DNA of 33,593 bases from an uncultured Christensenellaceae bacterium (GTDB lineage: Bacteria; Bacillota; Clostridia; Christensenellales; UBA3700): contig CALWKR010000003.1 in the NCBI GenBank assembly GCA_944381315.1, positions 1-33,593 of the forward strand, given 5' to 3'. The translations under genes were made by a program, and so were the position numbers. Under the pieces are notes generated by a model. It saw only the letters and a list, made by a program, of their open reading frames with translations. It was not told where the DNA came from and did not search any database. This document shows, in pieces, positions 8,229-15,425 of the stretch (its first letter is position 1; each line of letters starts with the position of its first letter).

Positions 8229-8804
8229 TCAACTCAAATGTTTCAAGAATGTCAGCGTGGTATCCACGCAGCCGTCCACCCCGATGAGTCCGCTGTCGAG
8301 ACAGAGGTCGTGGTTTTCTGCCATGCCCCACTTTTTGTAGGTGTAGAATTCATAATACTTTTTGCGCTTTTTGTCTATGCTCTTGACGTGGTCTTCCATC
8401 TTTTCGGGAGGGACGTCCAGTCCGAGCTTGTTTTTGCGTTCCACCCTCTTTTGGAGATCGGCGTGGATATAGATCTTGACCGAATCTTCGAGGATCGCGT
8501 CCGCGCATCTGCCGAGGATGACGCACGGCCCGCGCTTGGCGAGCTGTTTGATGACGTTGGATTGGGCGATATAGATCTGGTCGGACATCGGCATAAAGTA
8601 TGCGGAATAGAAGATGCCCGACAGCATATTGGGCGCGCTTTCTTCGTGGTGGGACATGAACTCCTCGCACATAGAGCTGTCCTTTGCGGCGAGCGAGATC
8701 AAGTCTTTGTCATAGAAGGGGATATTGAGCGCCGCGGCGAGCTTTTTGCCGAATTCGCGGCCGCCGCTGCCGAACTGTCTGCTGACTGTGATGACTTTGT
8801 CCAA
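8229..8804 (-). CDS. Cytidylate-kinase-like P-loop protein
   Basis: A 191-residue cytoplasmic protein starting VITVSRQFGSGGREFGKKLA. This carries a GSGG-type P-loop typical of the cytidylate-kinase-like family, a group common in Firmicutes and distinct from canonical Cmk. Further kinase-like features are PFYDKDLI, CVILGRCADAIL and IYIHADLQKRVERK, where a lid-type basic region would be. The start is a TTG at 8804-8802, chosen because AGGAGG lies seven bases upstream and no in-frame ATG is near. It has its own promoter (8833-8861) and terminator, so it is monocistronic. Its true substrate is not known from sequence. Confidence 0.88.
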   Translation of the reverse strand: MDKVITVSRQFGSGGREFGKKLAAALNIPFYDKDLISLAAKDSSMCEEFMSHHEESAPNMLSGIFYSAYFMPMSDQIYIAQSNVIKQLAKRGPCVILGRCADAILEDSVKIYIHADLQKRVERKNKLGLDVPPEKMEDHVKSIDKKRKKYYEFYTYKKWGMAENHDLCLDSGLIGVDGCVDTTLTFLKHLS

Positions 8805-8832
8805 AATTTTGCCTCCTCATCTTTATGTATAT

Positions 8833-8861
8833 ATTAAAGCACGGGCGCGCCGATTTGTCAA
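8833..8861 (-). promoter_or_regulatory. Promoter of the cytidylate-kinase-like gene
   Basis: On the minus strand TTGACA (8861-8856), a 17-base spacer and TTTAAT (8838-8833). The -35 box is a perfect consensus. It is divergent from the ylxM promoter, with 62 bases between the two -35 boxes. Confidence 0.85.
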
Positions 8862-8863
8862 GA

Positions 8864-8916
8864 GCGATATTTTGCGCTATCTCGCATATGCGCGAAAATA
8901 ATGCGATATCTTGCGC
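8864..8916. promoter_or_regulatory. Paired direct repeats and palindrome between two divergent promoters
   Basis: GCGATATTTTGCGC (8864-8877) and GCGATATCTTGCGC (8903-8916) differ at one base and flank a perfect palindrome, CGCATATGCG (8883-8892). All three lie between the -35 boxes of the divergent promoters at 8856 and 8924. This is a plausible operator cluster, but no regulator is encoded beside it. Confidence 0.5.
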
Positions 8917-8923
8917 AAAACGG

Positions 8924-8952
8924 TTGACAACAGCCTGCGGCGTTGATAGAAT
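8924..8952 (+). promoter_or_regulatory. Promoter of the ylxM-ffh operon
   Basis: TTGACA (8924-8929), a 17-base spacer and TAGAAT (8947-8952). The predicted start is near 8959. A perfect 12-bp palindrome ACTTTATAAAGT (8966-8977) lies in the short leader. Confidence 0.87.
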
Positions 8953-8988
8953 GTAAAGGCAAAATACTTTATAAAGTGCAACTACTTT

Positions 8989-9309
8989 ATGGAAAAGAAA
9001 GACAAATTGTACATCTCGCTCTACAACGACTACTACGGCGCACTGCTGACTCCGCATCAGCGCGACGTGGTCGCGGACTATTATGACCGCGATATGTCGC
9101 TTGCGGAGATAGCCGCCGAGCGCGGCATCTCGCCGCAGGGAGTGAGGGATACGCTCCAAAGAGCGGAGAAGCAACTCCAAGACTTGGAGCGCAAGCTGGG
9201 CATAGTCGCCAAGTCCCGCGCCATCACCGACGCGCTCACGCAAGCTGCGGATATGGCGGGCGACGGCGCCGTCAAGGACAAGATCCTCGACGCGTTGCGG
9301 ATGATCTAA
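8989..9309 (+). CDS. ylxM: YlxM family putative DNA-binding protein of the SRP locus
   Basis: The 106-residue protein has a sigma-factor-like helix-turn-helix: LTPHQRDVVADYYDRDMSLAEIAAERGISPQGVRDTLQRAEKQL, at residues ~20-62, shown here in outline. YlxM is found next to ffh across Firmicutes and is thought to bind or modulate SRP, though its role is not firmly known. The ATG has no clear ribosome binding site, and the leader is only about 30 bases. It is the first gene of the long operon running to yraN; ffh starts nine bases after its stop. Confidence 0.92.
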   Translation: MEKKDKLYISLYNDYYGALLTPHQRDVVADYYDRDMSLAEIAAERGISPQGVRDTLQRAEKQLQDLERKLGIVAKSRAITDALTQAADMAGDGAVKDKILDALRMI

Positions 9310-9318
9310 GGAGGCATT

Positions 9319-10647
9319 ATGGGAGCATTTTCTTCGCTCAGCGACAGGCTGTCGCACATATTCAGCAAGCTCAAGGACAAGGGCGCGCTGACCGAGCTCG
9401 AAGTCAAGCAGGCCATGCGCGAGATCAGGATCGCGCTGCTCGAAGCCGACGTCAACTTTTCGGTCGTCAAGGACTTCGTCGCTCGCGTATCGGAGAAGGC
9501 CGTCGGCGAGAGCGTCCTCAAAGGGCTCAATCCGACCCAGCAAGTCATCAAGATCGTCAATGACGAATTGATCGCGACGATGGGCGGCACGTCAAGCAAG
9601 ATAGAGAGCTCGCCCAAGCCGCCGACGATCATTTTGATGTGCGGCTTGCAGGGCAGCGGCAAGACTACGATGTGCGGCAAGCTCGCAGTGATGCTGCGCA
9701 AGCAGGGCAAGAATCCGCTTCTCGTCGCCTGCGACATCTATCGCCCCGCCGCGATCAAACAATTGCAGATAGTGGGCAAAAACGCCGGCGTCCCCGTGTT
9801 CGAAATGGGACAGATCGATCCCCAAAAGATCGTCAAAGGCGCGCTCTCCCAGGCGGAGAAGAACGGCAACGACATCGTCATCGTCGACACCGCGGGCAGA
9901 CTGCACATCGACGAAAAGCTGATGGACGAGATCAGCGGGCTCAAACAGCTGCTTCATCCGTCCGAGATATTGCTCGTCGTCGACGCGATGACGGGACAAG
10001 ACGCGGTCAACGTCGCCCAAAAGTTCAACGAAGTCATGGACGTCACGGGCGTAGTGCTGACCAAGCTCGACTGCGACACCAGAGGCGGCGCGGCGCTGTC
10101 GATAAGGGCAGTGACGGGCAAGCCGATCAAGTTCTGCGGCACGGGCGAAAAGCTGTCCGACATCGAGGTGTTCCACCCCGACCGCATGGCGTCGCGCATC
10201 CTCGGCATGGGCGACGTGCTGACCTTGATCGAGAAGGCGCAGAACGCCTATTCCGAAGAAGAAGCCAAGGAGGTGCAGCGCAAGATCCGCGAGAGATCTT
10301 TCACGCTCGACGACTTCTTGACTCAATTCGACAAGGTCAAGAGCATGGGCAGCATGCAGCAGATAATGAACATGATCCCCGGCCTTTCGGGCAAGCTCAA
10401 AGGCGCGGATCTCGAGGTGGACGAGACCAAGGTCGCGCACATGAAGGCGATCATCCAGTCCATGACGCCTGCCGAGAGGCGCGATCCCGACAGCATCAAG
10501 TCGTCCCAAAAGAAGAGGATCGCCGCAGGCAGCGGCACCACGATCCAAGAGATCAACGGCTTGCTCAAACAGTTCGCTCAGACGCGCGATATGATGAACA
10601 GAATGTCGAGCATGGGCAAGCGCGGATTCGGCAAATTCCCGTTCTGA
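9319..10647 (+). CDS. ffh: Signal recognition particle GTPase Ffh
   Basis: Ffh binds SRP RNA and the signal sequences of nascent proteins and delivers ribosomes to FtsY at the membrane. The 442-residue length is normal. The N domain is at residues 1-~95. The G domain shows GLQGSGKTT (109-117), DTAGR (190-194) and TKLD (248-251). The methionine-rich M domain runs from ~325 to the end, with GSGTTIQEINGLLKQF and MMNRMSSMGKRG. One oddity is that TKLD is followed by C252, where glycine or serine is usual before DTRGGAAL. An AAGGAGG site precedes the ATG. Confidence 0.98.
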   Translation: MGAFSSLSDRLSHIFSKLKDKGALTELEVKQAMREIRIALLEADVNFSVVKDFVARVSEKAVGESVLKGLNPTQQVIKIVNDELIATMGGTSSKIESSPKPPTIILMCGLQGSGKTTMCGKLAVMLRKQGKNPLLVACDIYRPAAIKQLQIVGKNAGVPVFEMGQIDPQKIVKGALSQAEKNGNDIVIVDTAGRLHIDEKLMDEISGLKQLLHPSEILLVVDAMTGQDAVNVAQKFNEVMDVTGVVLTKLDCDTRGGAALSIRAVTGKPIKFCGTGEKLSDIEVFHPDRMASRILGMGDVLTLIEKAQNAYSEEEAKEVQRKIRERSFTLDDFLTQFDKVKSMGSMQQIMNMIPGLSGKLKGADLEVDETKVAHMKAIIQSMTPAERRDPDSIKSSQKKRIAAGSGTTIQEINGLLKQFAQTRDMMNRMSSMGKRGFGKFPF

Positions 10648-10701
10648 CAGACACGGGCACCAAAAAACGATAAAAAATTCTTATACAAAAGGAGAACAAA
10701 A

Positions 10702-10941
10702 ATGGCAGTAAAACTCAGACTTACCCGTATGGGTGCAAAGAAGAACCCCTTCTACCGCGTCGTCGCTATCGACGAGAGAAAGGCAAGAGACGGTCAATAT
10801 CTCGAGAACATCGGCTACTACGATCCGATGAAGGGCGACATCAACATCAACAGCGACAGAGCTCTTTATTGGCTCGGCGTAGGCGCTCAGCCCACCGAAA
10901 CCGTGCGCGCTCTGCTCAAGAAGAAGGAAATCATCAAGTAA
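10702..10941 (+). CDS. rpsP: Small-subunit ribosomal protein bS16
   Basis: A 79-residue bS16, a 30S assembly protein. It begins MAVKLRLTRMGAKKNPFYRVV, the family signature, and contains ENIGYYDP at residues ~34-41. GGAG lies nine bases before the ATG. It follows ffh after 54 bases and precedes khpA by one base, the usual Firmicutes order. Confidence 0.98.
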   Translation: MAVKLRLTRMGAKKNPFYRVVAIDERKARDGQYLENIGYYDPMKGDININSDRALYWLGVGAQPTETVRALLKKKEIIK

Positions 10942-10942
10942 T

Positions 10943-11176
10943 ATGGAAGATCTGGTCAGATACATCGTCGACCAGCTCGTCGACGACCCTCAGACGGTGA
11001 CCGTCGAGAGCTCGGAGCAGGACGGCGTCACCGTCATCAACATCATCGCCGGCAAGGACGAGATCGGCAAGATCATCGGCAAGCAGGGACGCATCGCCCG
11101 TGCCATCCGTACTCTCGTCAAGGCGGCGGCAGGCGGCAGATCGCGCAAGATCTCCGTCGAGATCATAGAGAGATAA
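10943..11176 (+). CDS. khpA: KH-domain RNA-binding protein KhpA
   Basis: A 77-residue single KH domain. The GxxG loop is GKQG in KIIGKQGRIARAIRTLVKAA (residues ~46-65). KhpA pairs with KhpB (Jag) in Gram-positive bacteria and binds small RNAs and mRNAs, affecting cell division and elongation. The start is one base after the rpsP stop and its stop shares bases with the rimM start (TAATG). Confidence 0.94.
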   Translation: MEDLVRYIVDQLVDDPQTVTVESSEQDGVTVINIIAGKDEIGKIIGKQGRIARAIRTLVKAAAGGRSRKISVEIIER

Positions 11177-11685
11177 TGATCGCGCGCGAGATAGTCATAG
11201 GCACGGTCGCGAGGCCGCGCGGCATCTCGGGAGAACTCAAGATCACGCCGATCACGGACGATCCGCACAGATTTTTGTCGCTGAAAACGGTGTTCGTCGA
11301 CGGCAGAGAATACCGCGTGCGTTCTGCGTCCGTCAATCCGTCGGGCGTGTTCGTCGCGCTCGAAGGCGTCGCCGACCGCACCGCCGCAGAGGCGCTGCGC
11401 GGCAAGTCGCTCTGCGTCAAGCGCGAGGACGCCGTCAAGGAGGACGGGCGAGTGTTCATCGCCGATCTGATAGGCTGCGAAGTGCGCTTTGAGGACGGCG
11501 CTCTCGTCGGCGTGCTCAAAGACGTGCTCCAATACGGCGCGGCGGACGTCTATGTCGTCGCCAACGGAGCCAAGACGATCATGTTCCCGGCGCTCGAGCG
11601 CGTGTTCTTGTCCGAAGATCCCAATCGGGGCAAGATAGTGCTCGACAAGCGCGCGTTCGACGAGGTGGCGGTCTATGAAGATTGA
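11176..11685 (+). CDS. rimM: 16S rRNA processing protein RimM
   Basis: A 169-residue ribosome maturation factor that binds uS19 and helps assemble the 30S head. The N-terminal barrel is IGTVARPRGISGELKI (residues ~8-23). The PRC-barrel part includes DLIGCEVRF and VLQYGAADVYVV and ends in a family-typical MFPALERVFL segment. The ATG overlaps the khpA stop by one base. The last 11 bases overlap trmD in another frame, so the pair is probably translationally coupled. Confidence 0.96.
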   Translation: MIAREIVIGTVARPRGISGELKITPITDDPHRFLSLKTVFVDGREYRVRSASVNPSGVFVALEGVADRTAAEALRGKSLCVKREDAVKEDGRVFIADLIGCEVRFEDGALVGVLKDVLQYGAADVYVVANGAKTIMFPALERVFLSEDPNRGKIVLDKRAFDEVAVYED

Positions 11686-12355
11686 CGTTGCGACGCTGTT
11701 CCCCGAGGCATTCGAGGGGCTCAAAGTCGGCATCATCGCCAAGGCGCTCCAAAAGCAGCTGTTCACTTTGGGACTGCACAACATCCGCGACTATTCGCAG
11801 GACAAGCACCGCCGCTGCGACGACTATCCGTTCGGCGGCGGAGCAGGGATGCTGATGACGCCGCAGCCGCTGCACGATTGCATAAACGCGATCGATCCCG
11901 AGCACAAGTCCAAGCGCATATTTTTGTCCCCCAAGGGCGCTACGCTCACGCAGAGCAAGGTCATCGAGCTTGCGGGCGCGAGCGCGCTTTTGTTTGTCTG
12001 CGGCGCATACGAGGGGATAGATCAGCGCGTCGTCGACGCAGATATCGATGAACAACTCTCGATAGGCGACTATGTGCTGACGGGCGGCGAGCTCGCGGCG
12101 ATGGTCGTCATCAACGCCGTCGCGCGCTATATTCCCGGCGCGCTCGGCAGCGAGCAGTCCACCGACGAAGAGAGTTTTTCGGACGGACTTCTCGAATATC
12201 CGCAATACACGCGCCCTGCGGTGTTCAACGGCATGGCAGTGCCCGAGGTGTTGCTTTCGGGCGACCATGCCAAGGTACGCGAGTGGCGCAAACAGCGTCA
12301 GATCGAGATCACGCGCGAGCTGCGTCCCGATCTGCTCAAAGAGGAAGACAGATGA
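11675..12355 (+). CDS. trmD: tRNA (guanine-37-N1)-methyltransferase TrmD
   Basis: TrmD methylates G37 of tRNAs with G at position 36, using SAM in a trefoil knot, which prevents +1 frameshifting. The 226 residues start MKIDVATLFPEAFEG. Knot motifs FVCGAYEGIDQRV and SIGDYVLTGGELAAM (about residues 108-120 and 129-143) and the C-terminal EWRKQRQ are present. The start lies within the last codons of rimM, with GAGGTGG upstream. The next gene overlaps by ATGA. Confidence 0.97.
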   Translation: MKIDVATLFPEAFEGLKVGIIAKALQKQLFTLGLHNIRDYSQDKHRRCDDYPFGGGAGMLMTPQPLHDCINAIDPEHKSKRIFLSPKGATLTQSKVIELAGASALLFVCGAYEGIDQRVVDADIDEQLSIGDYVLTGGELAAMVVINAVARYIPGALGSEQSTDEESFSDGLLEYPQYTRPAVFNGMAVPEVLLSGDHAKVREWRKQRQIEITRELRPDLLKEEDR

Positions 12356-12648
12356 AGCAGGACAACATAGTCGACAGACTTTTGGACGAGGAGGACGACG
12401 CGCCCGTCACGCTTTACGACGAGCACGGCGCGCCGGTAGAGATGGCGCAGATCGCGCTGATCGCCGCGCGCGGCGAGCCGTACGCTTTGCTTGCGCCGCT
12501 CGACTTGTTGAGGCAGGGGCAGACAGATTGTCTGCTCGCGTTCGCGATCCGCGAGGACGGAGTGGACGAAGTCTGCGATCCCGAGCTCGAGGACGAGATC
12601 TTCCGCGAATACGACAGGCTTTTCTGCGAGGGAAAGCCGCAGGAGTGA
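12352..12648 (+). CDS. DUF1292 family small acidic protein
   Basis: A 98-residue, strongly acidic protein with DUF1292 (YrzB-like) features: DEEDDAPVTLYDEHGAPVEM near residues 10-29, a YALLAPLD strand, and an acidic helix ending EDEIFREYDRLF. Its function is not established. The ATG overlaps the trmD stop (ATGA), with GAGGAAG upstream. Its place inside a ribosome/tRNA operon is unusual, as family members are more often found elsewhere in Firmicutes. Confidence 0.88.
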   Translation: MKQDNIVDRLLDEEDDAPVTLYDEHGAPVEMAQIALIAARGEPYALLAPLDLLRQGQTDCLLAFAIREDGVDEVCDPELEDEIFREYDRLFCEGKPQE

Positions 12649-12649
12649 T

Positions 12650-13498
12650 ATGCGCATACAGTGGTATCCCGGTCATATGACCAAGGCGATGAGGATGATG
12701 CAGCAGCAGATAGGACAGGTGGACTGCCTGATCTATGTGCTGGACATGCGCGCCGTTTCGTCTTGCGTCAATCCCGAGTTCGAAAAGCTCGCCGGCGCCA
12801 AGCCCATACTCTATGCGCTCAACAAGCGCGATCTCGTGACCGCGGACGACGTCGCGATCTGGGAGAGGGCGTTCGCCGCGAGCGGCAGGGCGTGCATATC
12901 CACCGACGGCACGGGCTTTCGCCATCGCGAAAAGCTGATCGCCAAACTCAAAGAGATCAATGCCGCGACGATACGCAAGTACCGCGACCGCGGCGTAAAC
13001 AAGACGGTGCGCGCAATGGTCGTCGGAGTGCCCAACACGGGCAAGTCGACTTTGATCAACAGCCTTTGCGGAGCCAAGAAGACCGTGACGGGCAACAAAG
13101 CCGGCGTCACGCGCGGCAAGCAATGGGTGTCGCTGTCGTCGGGGATAGAGCTGCTCGACACGCCGGGCACGCTGCCGCCGTCGTTCGACGACGCGGACAA
13201 GGCGCTCAAACTCGCGTTCATCGGCTCGGTCAAGGACGACATCCTCGACATCGAGGAGCTTGCTCTCGAATTCATCGGCTATATGCGCGAGCATGAGCCG
13301 CAGGCGTTTTTGACGCGCTACGGACTTGGCTCGTTCGGCGATACGGCGCACGAAACGCTGGACATGGTTTGCAAAAAACGCGGTTTCATAGTCGGCGGCG
13401 GAGCTTGCGACGAGGCGCGCGGCGCCCGTGCCGTCATAGACGATTTCCGCAGCGGAAGGATGGGCAAGATCATGCTCGACCGTCCGGAGGGCATATGA
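12650..13498 (+). CDS. rbgA: Ribosome biogenesis GTPase RbgA (YlqF)
   Basis: RbgA is a circularly permuted GTPase for late 50S assembly. The motif order proves the permutation: NKRD (G4, residues 58-61), then GVPNTGKST (G1, 126-134), then DTPG (G3, 170-173). The N-terminal WYPGHMTKAMRMM is the family signature. The C-terminal domain (from ~200) binds rRNA. The usual DARIPLSSRNP segment reads DMRAVSSCVNP, a mild divergence. The ATG is one base after the upstream stop, and rnhB overlaps its end by ATGA. Confidence 0.97.
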   Translation: MRIQWYPGHMTKAMRMMQQQIGQVDCLIYVLDMRAVSSCVNPEFEKLAGAKPILYALNKRDLVTADDVAIWERAFAASGRACISTDGTGFRHREKLIAKLKEINAATIRKYRDRGVNKTVRAMVVGVPNTGKSTLINSLCGAKKTVTGNKAGVTRGKQWVSLSSGIELLDTPGTLPPSFDDADKALKLAFIGSVKDDILDIEELALEFIGYMREHEPQAFLTRYGLGSFGDTAHETLDMVCKKRGFIVGGGACDEARGARAVIDDFRSGRMGKIMLDRPEGI

Positions 13499-14118
13499 AG
13501 AAAGCGACCGAAATGTTGGAGTACGAGCGCAAATACGCAGATATGGGCTACACCGCGATCTGCGGCTCGGACGAAGTGGGCAGGGGGCCGCTGGCAGGGC
13601 CCGTCGTCGTCGCGGCAGTCTGTATGCCGTTGGACGCCGACAAGCTCATCGACGGCATAAACGACAGCAAGAAGCTGTCCCCCAAGCGCAGAGAAGAGCT
13701 GTTCGACAAGATAGTCGCAACCGCGCGCGCATACGACATCGTCGAAGTCTCGCCGCAAGAGATCGACGAGATCAACATCCTCAACGCGACCAAGAAGGCG
13801 ATGCGCGAGGCGATCGACGGGCTCGGGATCGCCGACATAGCGCTGACCGACGCGCTCGATCCGGGCGCGAAATTGCAATGCGTGCCGATCGTCAAGGGCG
13901 ACGCCAAGAGTTACAACATCGCCGCCGCGTCCATCGTCGCAAAGGTCTACCGCGACAGACTGATGGACGGCTATGCGCAGGAATATCCGAGCTACGGCTT
14001 TGAGCGCAACAAAGGCTACGGCACCGCCGAGCACATCGACGCGATCGCAAGGCTTGGGCTGACGCCGATACACAGGCGCTCGTTCGTCACGCGTATGAAG
14101 GTGGGCGGCAATGAATAA
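13495..14118 (+). CDS. rnhB: Ribonuclease HII
   Basis: RNase HII nicks RNA in RNA/DNA hybrids and removes misincorporated ribonucleotides. The 207-residue protein has the family motif GSDEVGRGPLAGPVVVAAV with D26 and E27, then NDSKKLSPKRRE, TDALDPG and AAASIVAKVYRD carrying the remaining acidic residues. The open frame extends upstream, but the ATG at 13495 overlaps the rbgA stop and has GGAGG nine bases before it. The 3' end overlaps yraN by eight bases. Confidence 0.97.
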   Translation: MKKATEMLEYERKYADMGYTAICGSDEVGRGPLAGPVVVAAVCMPLDADKLIDGINDSKKLSPKRREELFDKIVATARAYDIVEVSPQEIDEINILNATKKAMREAIDGLGIADIALTDALDPGAKLQCVPIVKGDAKSYNIAAASIVAKVYRDRLMDGYAQEYPSYGFERNKGYGTAEHIDAIARLGLTPIHRRSFVTRMKVGGNE

Positions 14119-14500
14119 TCGCAAGGGCGCGATAGAGGGCGAGAACATCGCCTGCGAACTGCTCGCGTCGCGAGGATTCAAGATCTTGGAACGCAATTTT
14201 CGCACGCGTGCAGGAGAGATCGACATCGTCGCACGCGACGGGCGCACCTATGTCTTTGTCGAAGTCAAGCGGCGCGAGGACGACGCGTTTGGGCATCCTG
14301 CCGAATTCGTCAATGCGTCCAAGATGTACAAGCTCGCAGGCGCGGCGCAGAGCTGGCTGACCGCGCACGGCGTCAAGGGCAAGCCGTGCCGATTCGACGT
14401 CGTGACGATCTTGGGCGACGAGGCGGAACTCATCGAGGGCGCGTTCGATCTGCAAGACGCGGCGCGCGGCGCATATCCCGTCCGCAACAGACGGGGCTGA
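14111..14500 (+). CDS. yraN: YraN family (UPF0102) nuclease-like protein
   Basis: A 129-residue protein with a restriction-endonuclease-like core: GENIACELLASRGFKILERNFR, GEIDIVARDGRTYVFVEVKRR (GEID...D...EVK, residues ~36-55) and a C-terminal FDVVTIL strand. The family is widespread and its role is unsettled; some members are linked to DNA processing. It overlaps rnhB by eight bases and is the last gene of the ylxM operon. No clear terminator follows, so read-through into rplS is possible. Confidence 0.95.
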   Translation: MNNRKGAIEGENIACELLASRGFKILERNFRTRAGEIDIVARDGRTYVFVEVKRREDDAFGHPAEFVNASKMYKLAGAAQSWLTAHGVKGKPCRFDVVTILGDEAELIEGAFDLQDAARGAYPVRNRRG

Positions 14501-14538
14501 AATTTGCGCGAAAAATGCAAAAAAGTGATGTTATTCGG

Positions 14539-14567
14539 TTGCATTCTTCGCGATCTGATGCTAAAAT
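14539..14567 (+). promoter_or_regulatory. Promoter of rplS
   Basis: TTGCAT (14539-14544), a 17-base spacer and TAAAAT (14562-14567) with an extended TGC before the -10 box. The predicted start is near 14574. Confidence 0.82.
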
Positions 14568-14573
14568 AGACAG

Positions 14574-14646
14574 GCAAACGACTTCGGGCGTTCCTCCGAT
14601 GCGCAGACAGTGCACGCGAACGCTTGGTTACAGGAGGTAAAGTCAA
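14574..14646 (+). promoter_or_regulatory. rplS 5' leader with possible ribosome-binding-site sequestering fold
   Basis: The ~73-base leader contains GCGTTC (14588-14593), able to pair with GAACGC (14618-14623). CCTCC (14593-14597) is exactly complementary to GGAGG of the ribosome binding site (14633-14637). The two pairings share C14593, so they could be alternative folds. Autoregulatory L19 leaders are known in Firmicutes; I cannot confirm that this one fits that family. Confidence 0.5.
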
Positions 14647-14991
14647 ATGAGCAACATCATCGATATCATCGAGAAAGAAGCAATGCGCACCGACCTTCCC
14701 AAGCTGTCCATCGGCGACACCGTCAAGGTGTGGGTCAAGGTCAAAGAAGGCAACAGAGAGAGATTGCAGGCTTTTGAGGGCATCATCATCGCTTTCAAGA
14801 ACGGCAGCCTCAGAGAGACCTTCACCGTCAGGAGACTTTCTTTCGGCGTCGGCGTCGAGAGGACGTTCCCCCTTCATTCTCCCAAGATCCACCACATCGA
14901 CATCGTCCGTCACGGCAGAGTCAGAAGAGCCAAGCTCTACTATCTCCGCGACAGAGTGGGCAAGGCTGCAAGACTTCGCGAAGTCCGCTGA
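14647..14991 (+). CDS. rplS: Large-subunit ribosomal protein bL19
   Basis: A 114-residue bL19, located at the interface of the ribosomal subunits. Recognised by [20 protein letters not shown] and [12 protein letters not shown], then [21 protein letters not shown] and [23 protein letters not shown] precedes the ATG. In many Firmicutes rplS sits directly after trmD; here it follows yraN behind its own promoter and leader and is closed by a terminator. Confidence 0.98.
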   Translation: MSNIIDIIEKEAMRTDLPKLSIGDTVKVWVKVKEGNRERLQAFEGIIIAFKNGSLRETFTVRRLSFGVGVERTFPLHSPKIHHIDIVRHGRVRRAKLYYLRDRVGKAARLREVR

Positions 14992-15016
14992 GCCTTCACC
15001 GTCATTCGGGATCAGA

Positions 15017-15041
15017 GCCGTCACGCAAGTGGCGGCTTTTT
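15017..15041 (+). terminator. Intrinsic terminator of rplS
   Basis: An 8-bp stem GCCGTCAC/GTGGCGGC with one G-T wobble, a GCAA tetraloop and five Ts, 25 bases after the rplS stop. Confidence 0.9.
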
Positions 15042-15065
15042 CATACCGCTGCCGCGGCCGCGGCC

Positions 15066-15277
15066 GCATAGTTGGTTTTTCCAAAGCGCGGCAACAAAAA
15101 GTACGTCACAGATACTTGACAGCCGCTTGGCGGCGGCAGTGTAGAGAATTTTCTAAGCGGAGCAGCAAAAAGTTCGTCACAGATACTTGACAGCCGCAAG
15201 GCGGCGGCATAGTTGGTTTTTCCAAAGCGCGGCAACAAAAAGTATGTCACGGATCCTTGACAGCCGCAAGGCGGCGG
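15066..15277 (-). repeat. Three tandem ~70-bp repeats, locus 2 (inverted relative to locus 1)
   Basis: Read on the minus strand, each unit carries the core GTCAAGTATCTGTGAC or GTCAAGGATCCGTGAC followed by a TACTTTTTG-type tail, as at 7814-8209. Core ends fall at 15120, 15191 and 15261, periods of 71 and 70. The parts between cores differ from locus 1: they include GGTTTTTCCAAAGC and a hairpin GCCGC-AAG-GCGGC (or TTG loop) next to each core. Confidence 0.92.
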
Positions 15278-15347
15278 CTTTCGGAGCGTTTTGAGCGCAA
15301 AGATCGGGGATAGTGCGCAAGGTTTGCAAAATTTTTGGCACTAACGC

Positions 15348-15376
15348 TTGTCAAATCGCTTCTTTTATTTTATTAT
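15348..15376 (+). promoter_or_regulatory. Promoter of the lipoprotein/GT-C-like fusion gene
   Basis: TTGTCA (15348-15353), a 17-base spacer and TATTAT (15371-15376). The leader to the ATG is about 43 bases. Confidence 0.83.
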
Positions 15377-15425
15377 ATATTTAAGTGACCATCCGAGCGA
15401 TCGGAAATCAATCAGGAGAAGCATT

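Noticed and set aside
14501..14538. Terminator after yraN
   Set aside because: TTTGC/GCAAA can pair weakly but there is no GC-rich stem or T-run, so I do not call it.
15110..15120. TTGACA within each locus 2 repeat as a -35 box
   Set aside because: No matching -10 box lies 16-19 bases downstream; the hairpin GCCGC/GCGGC occupies that place.
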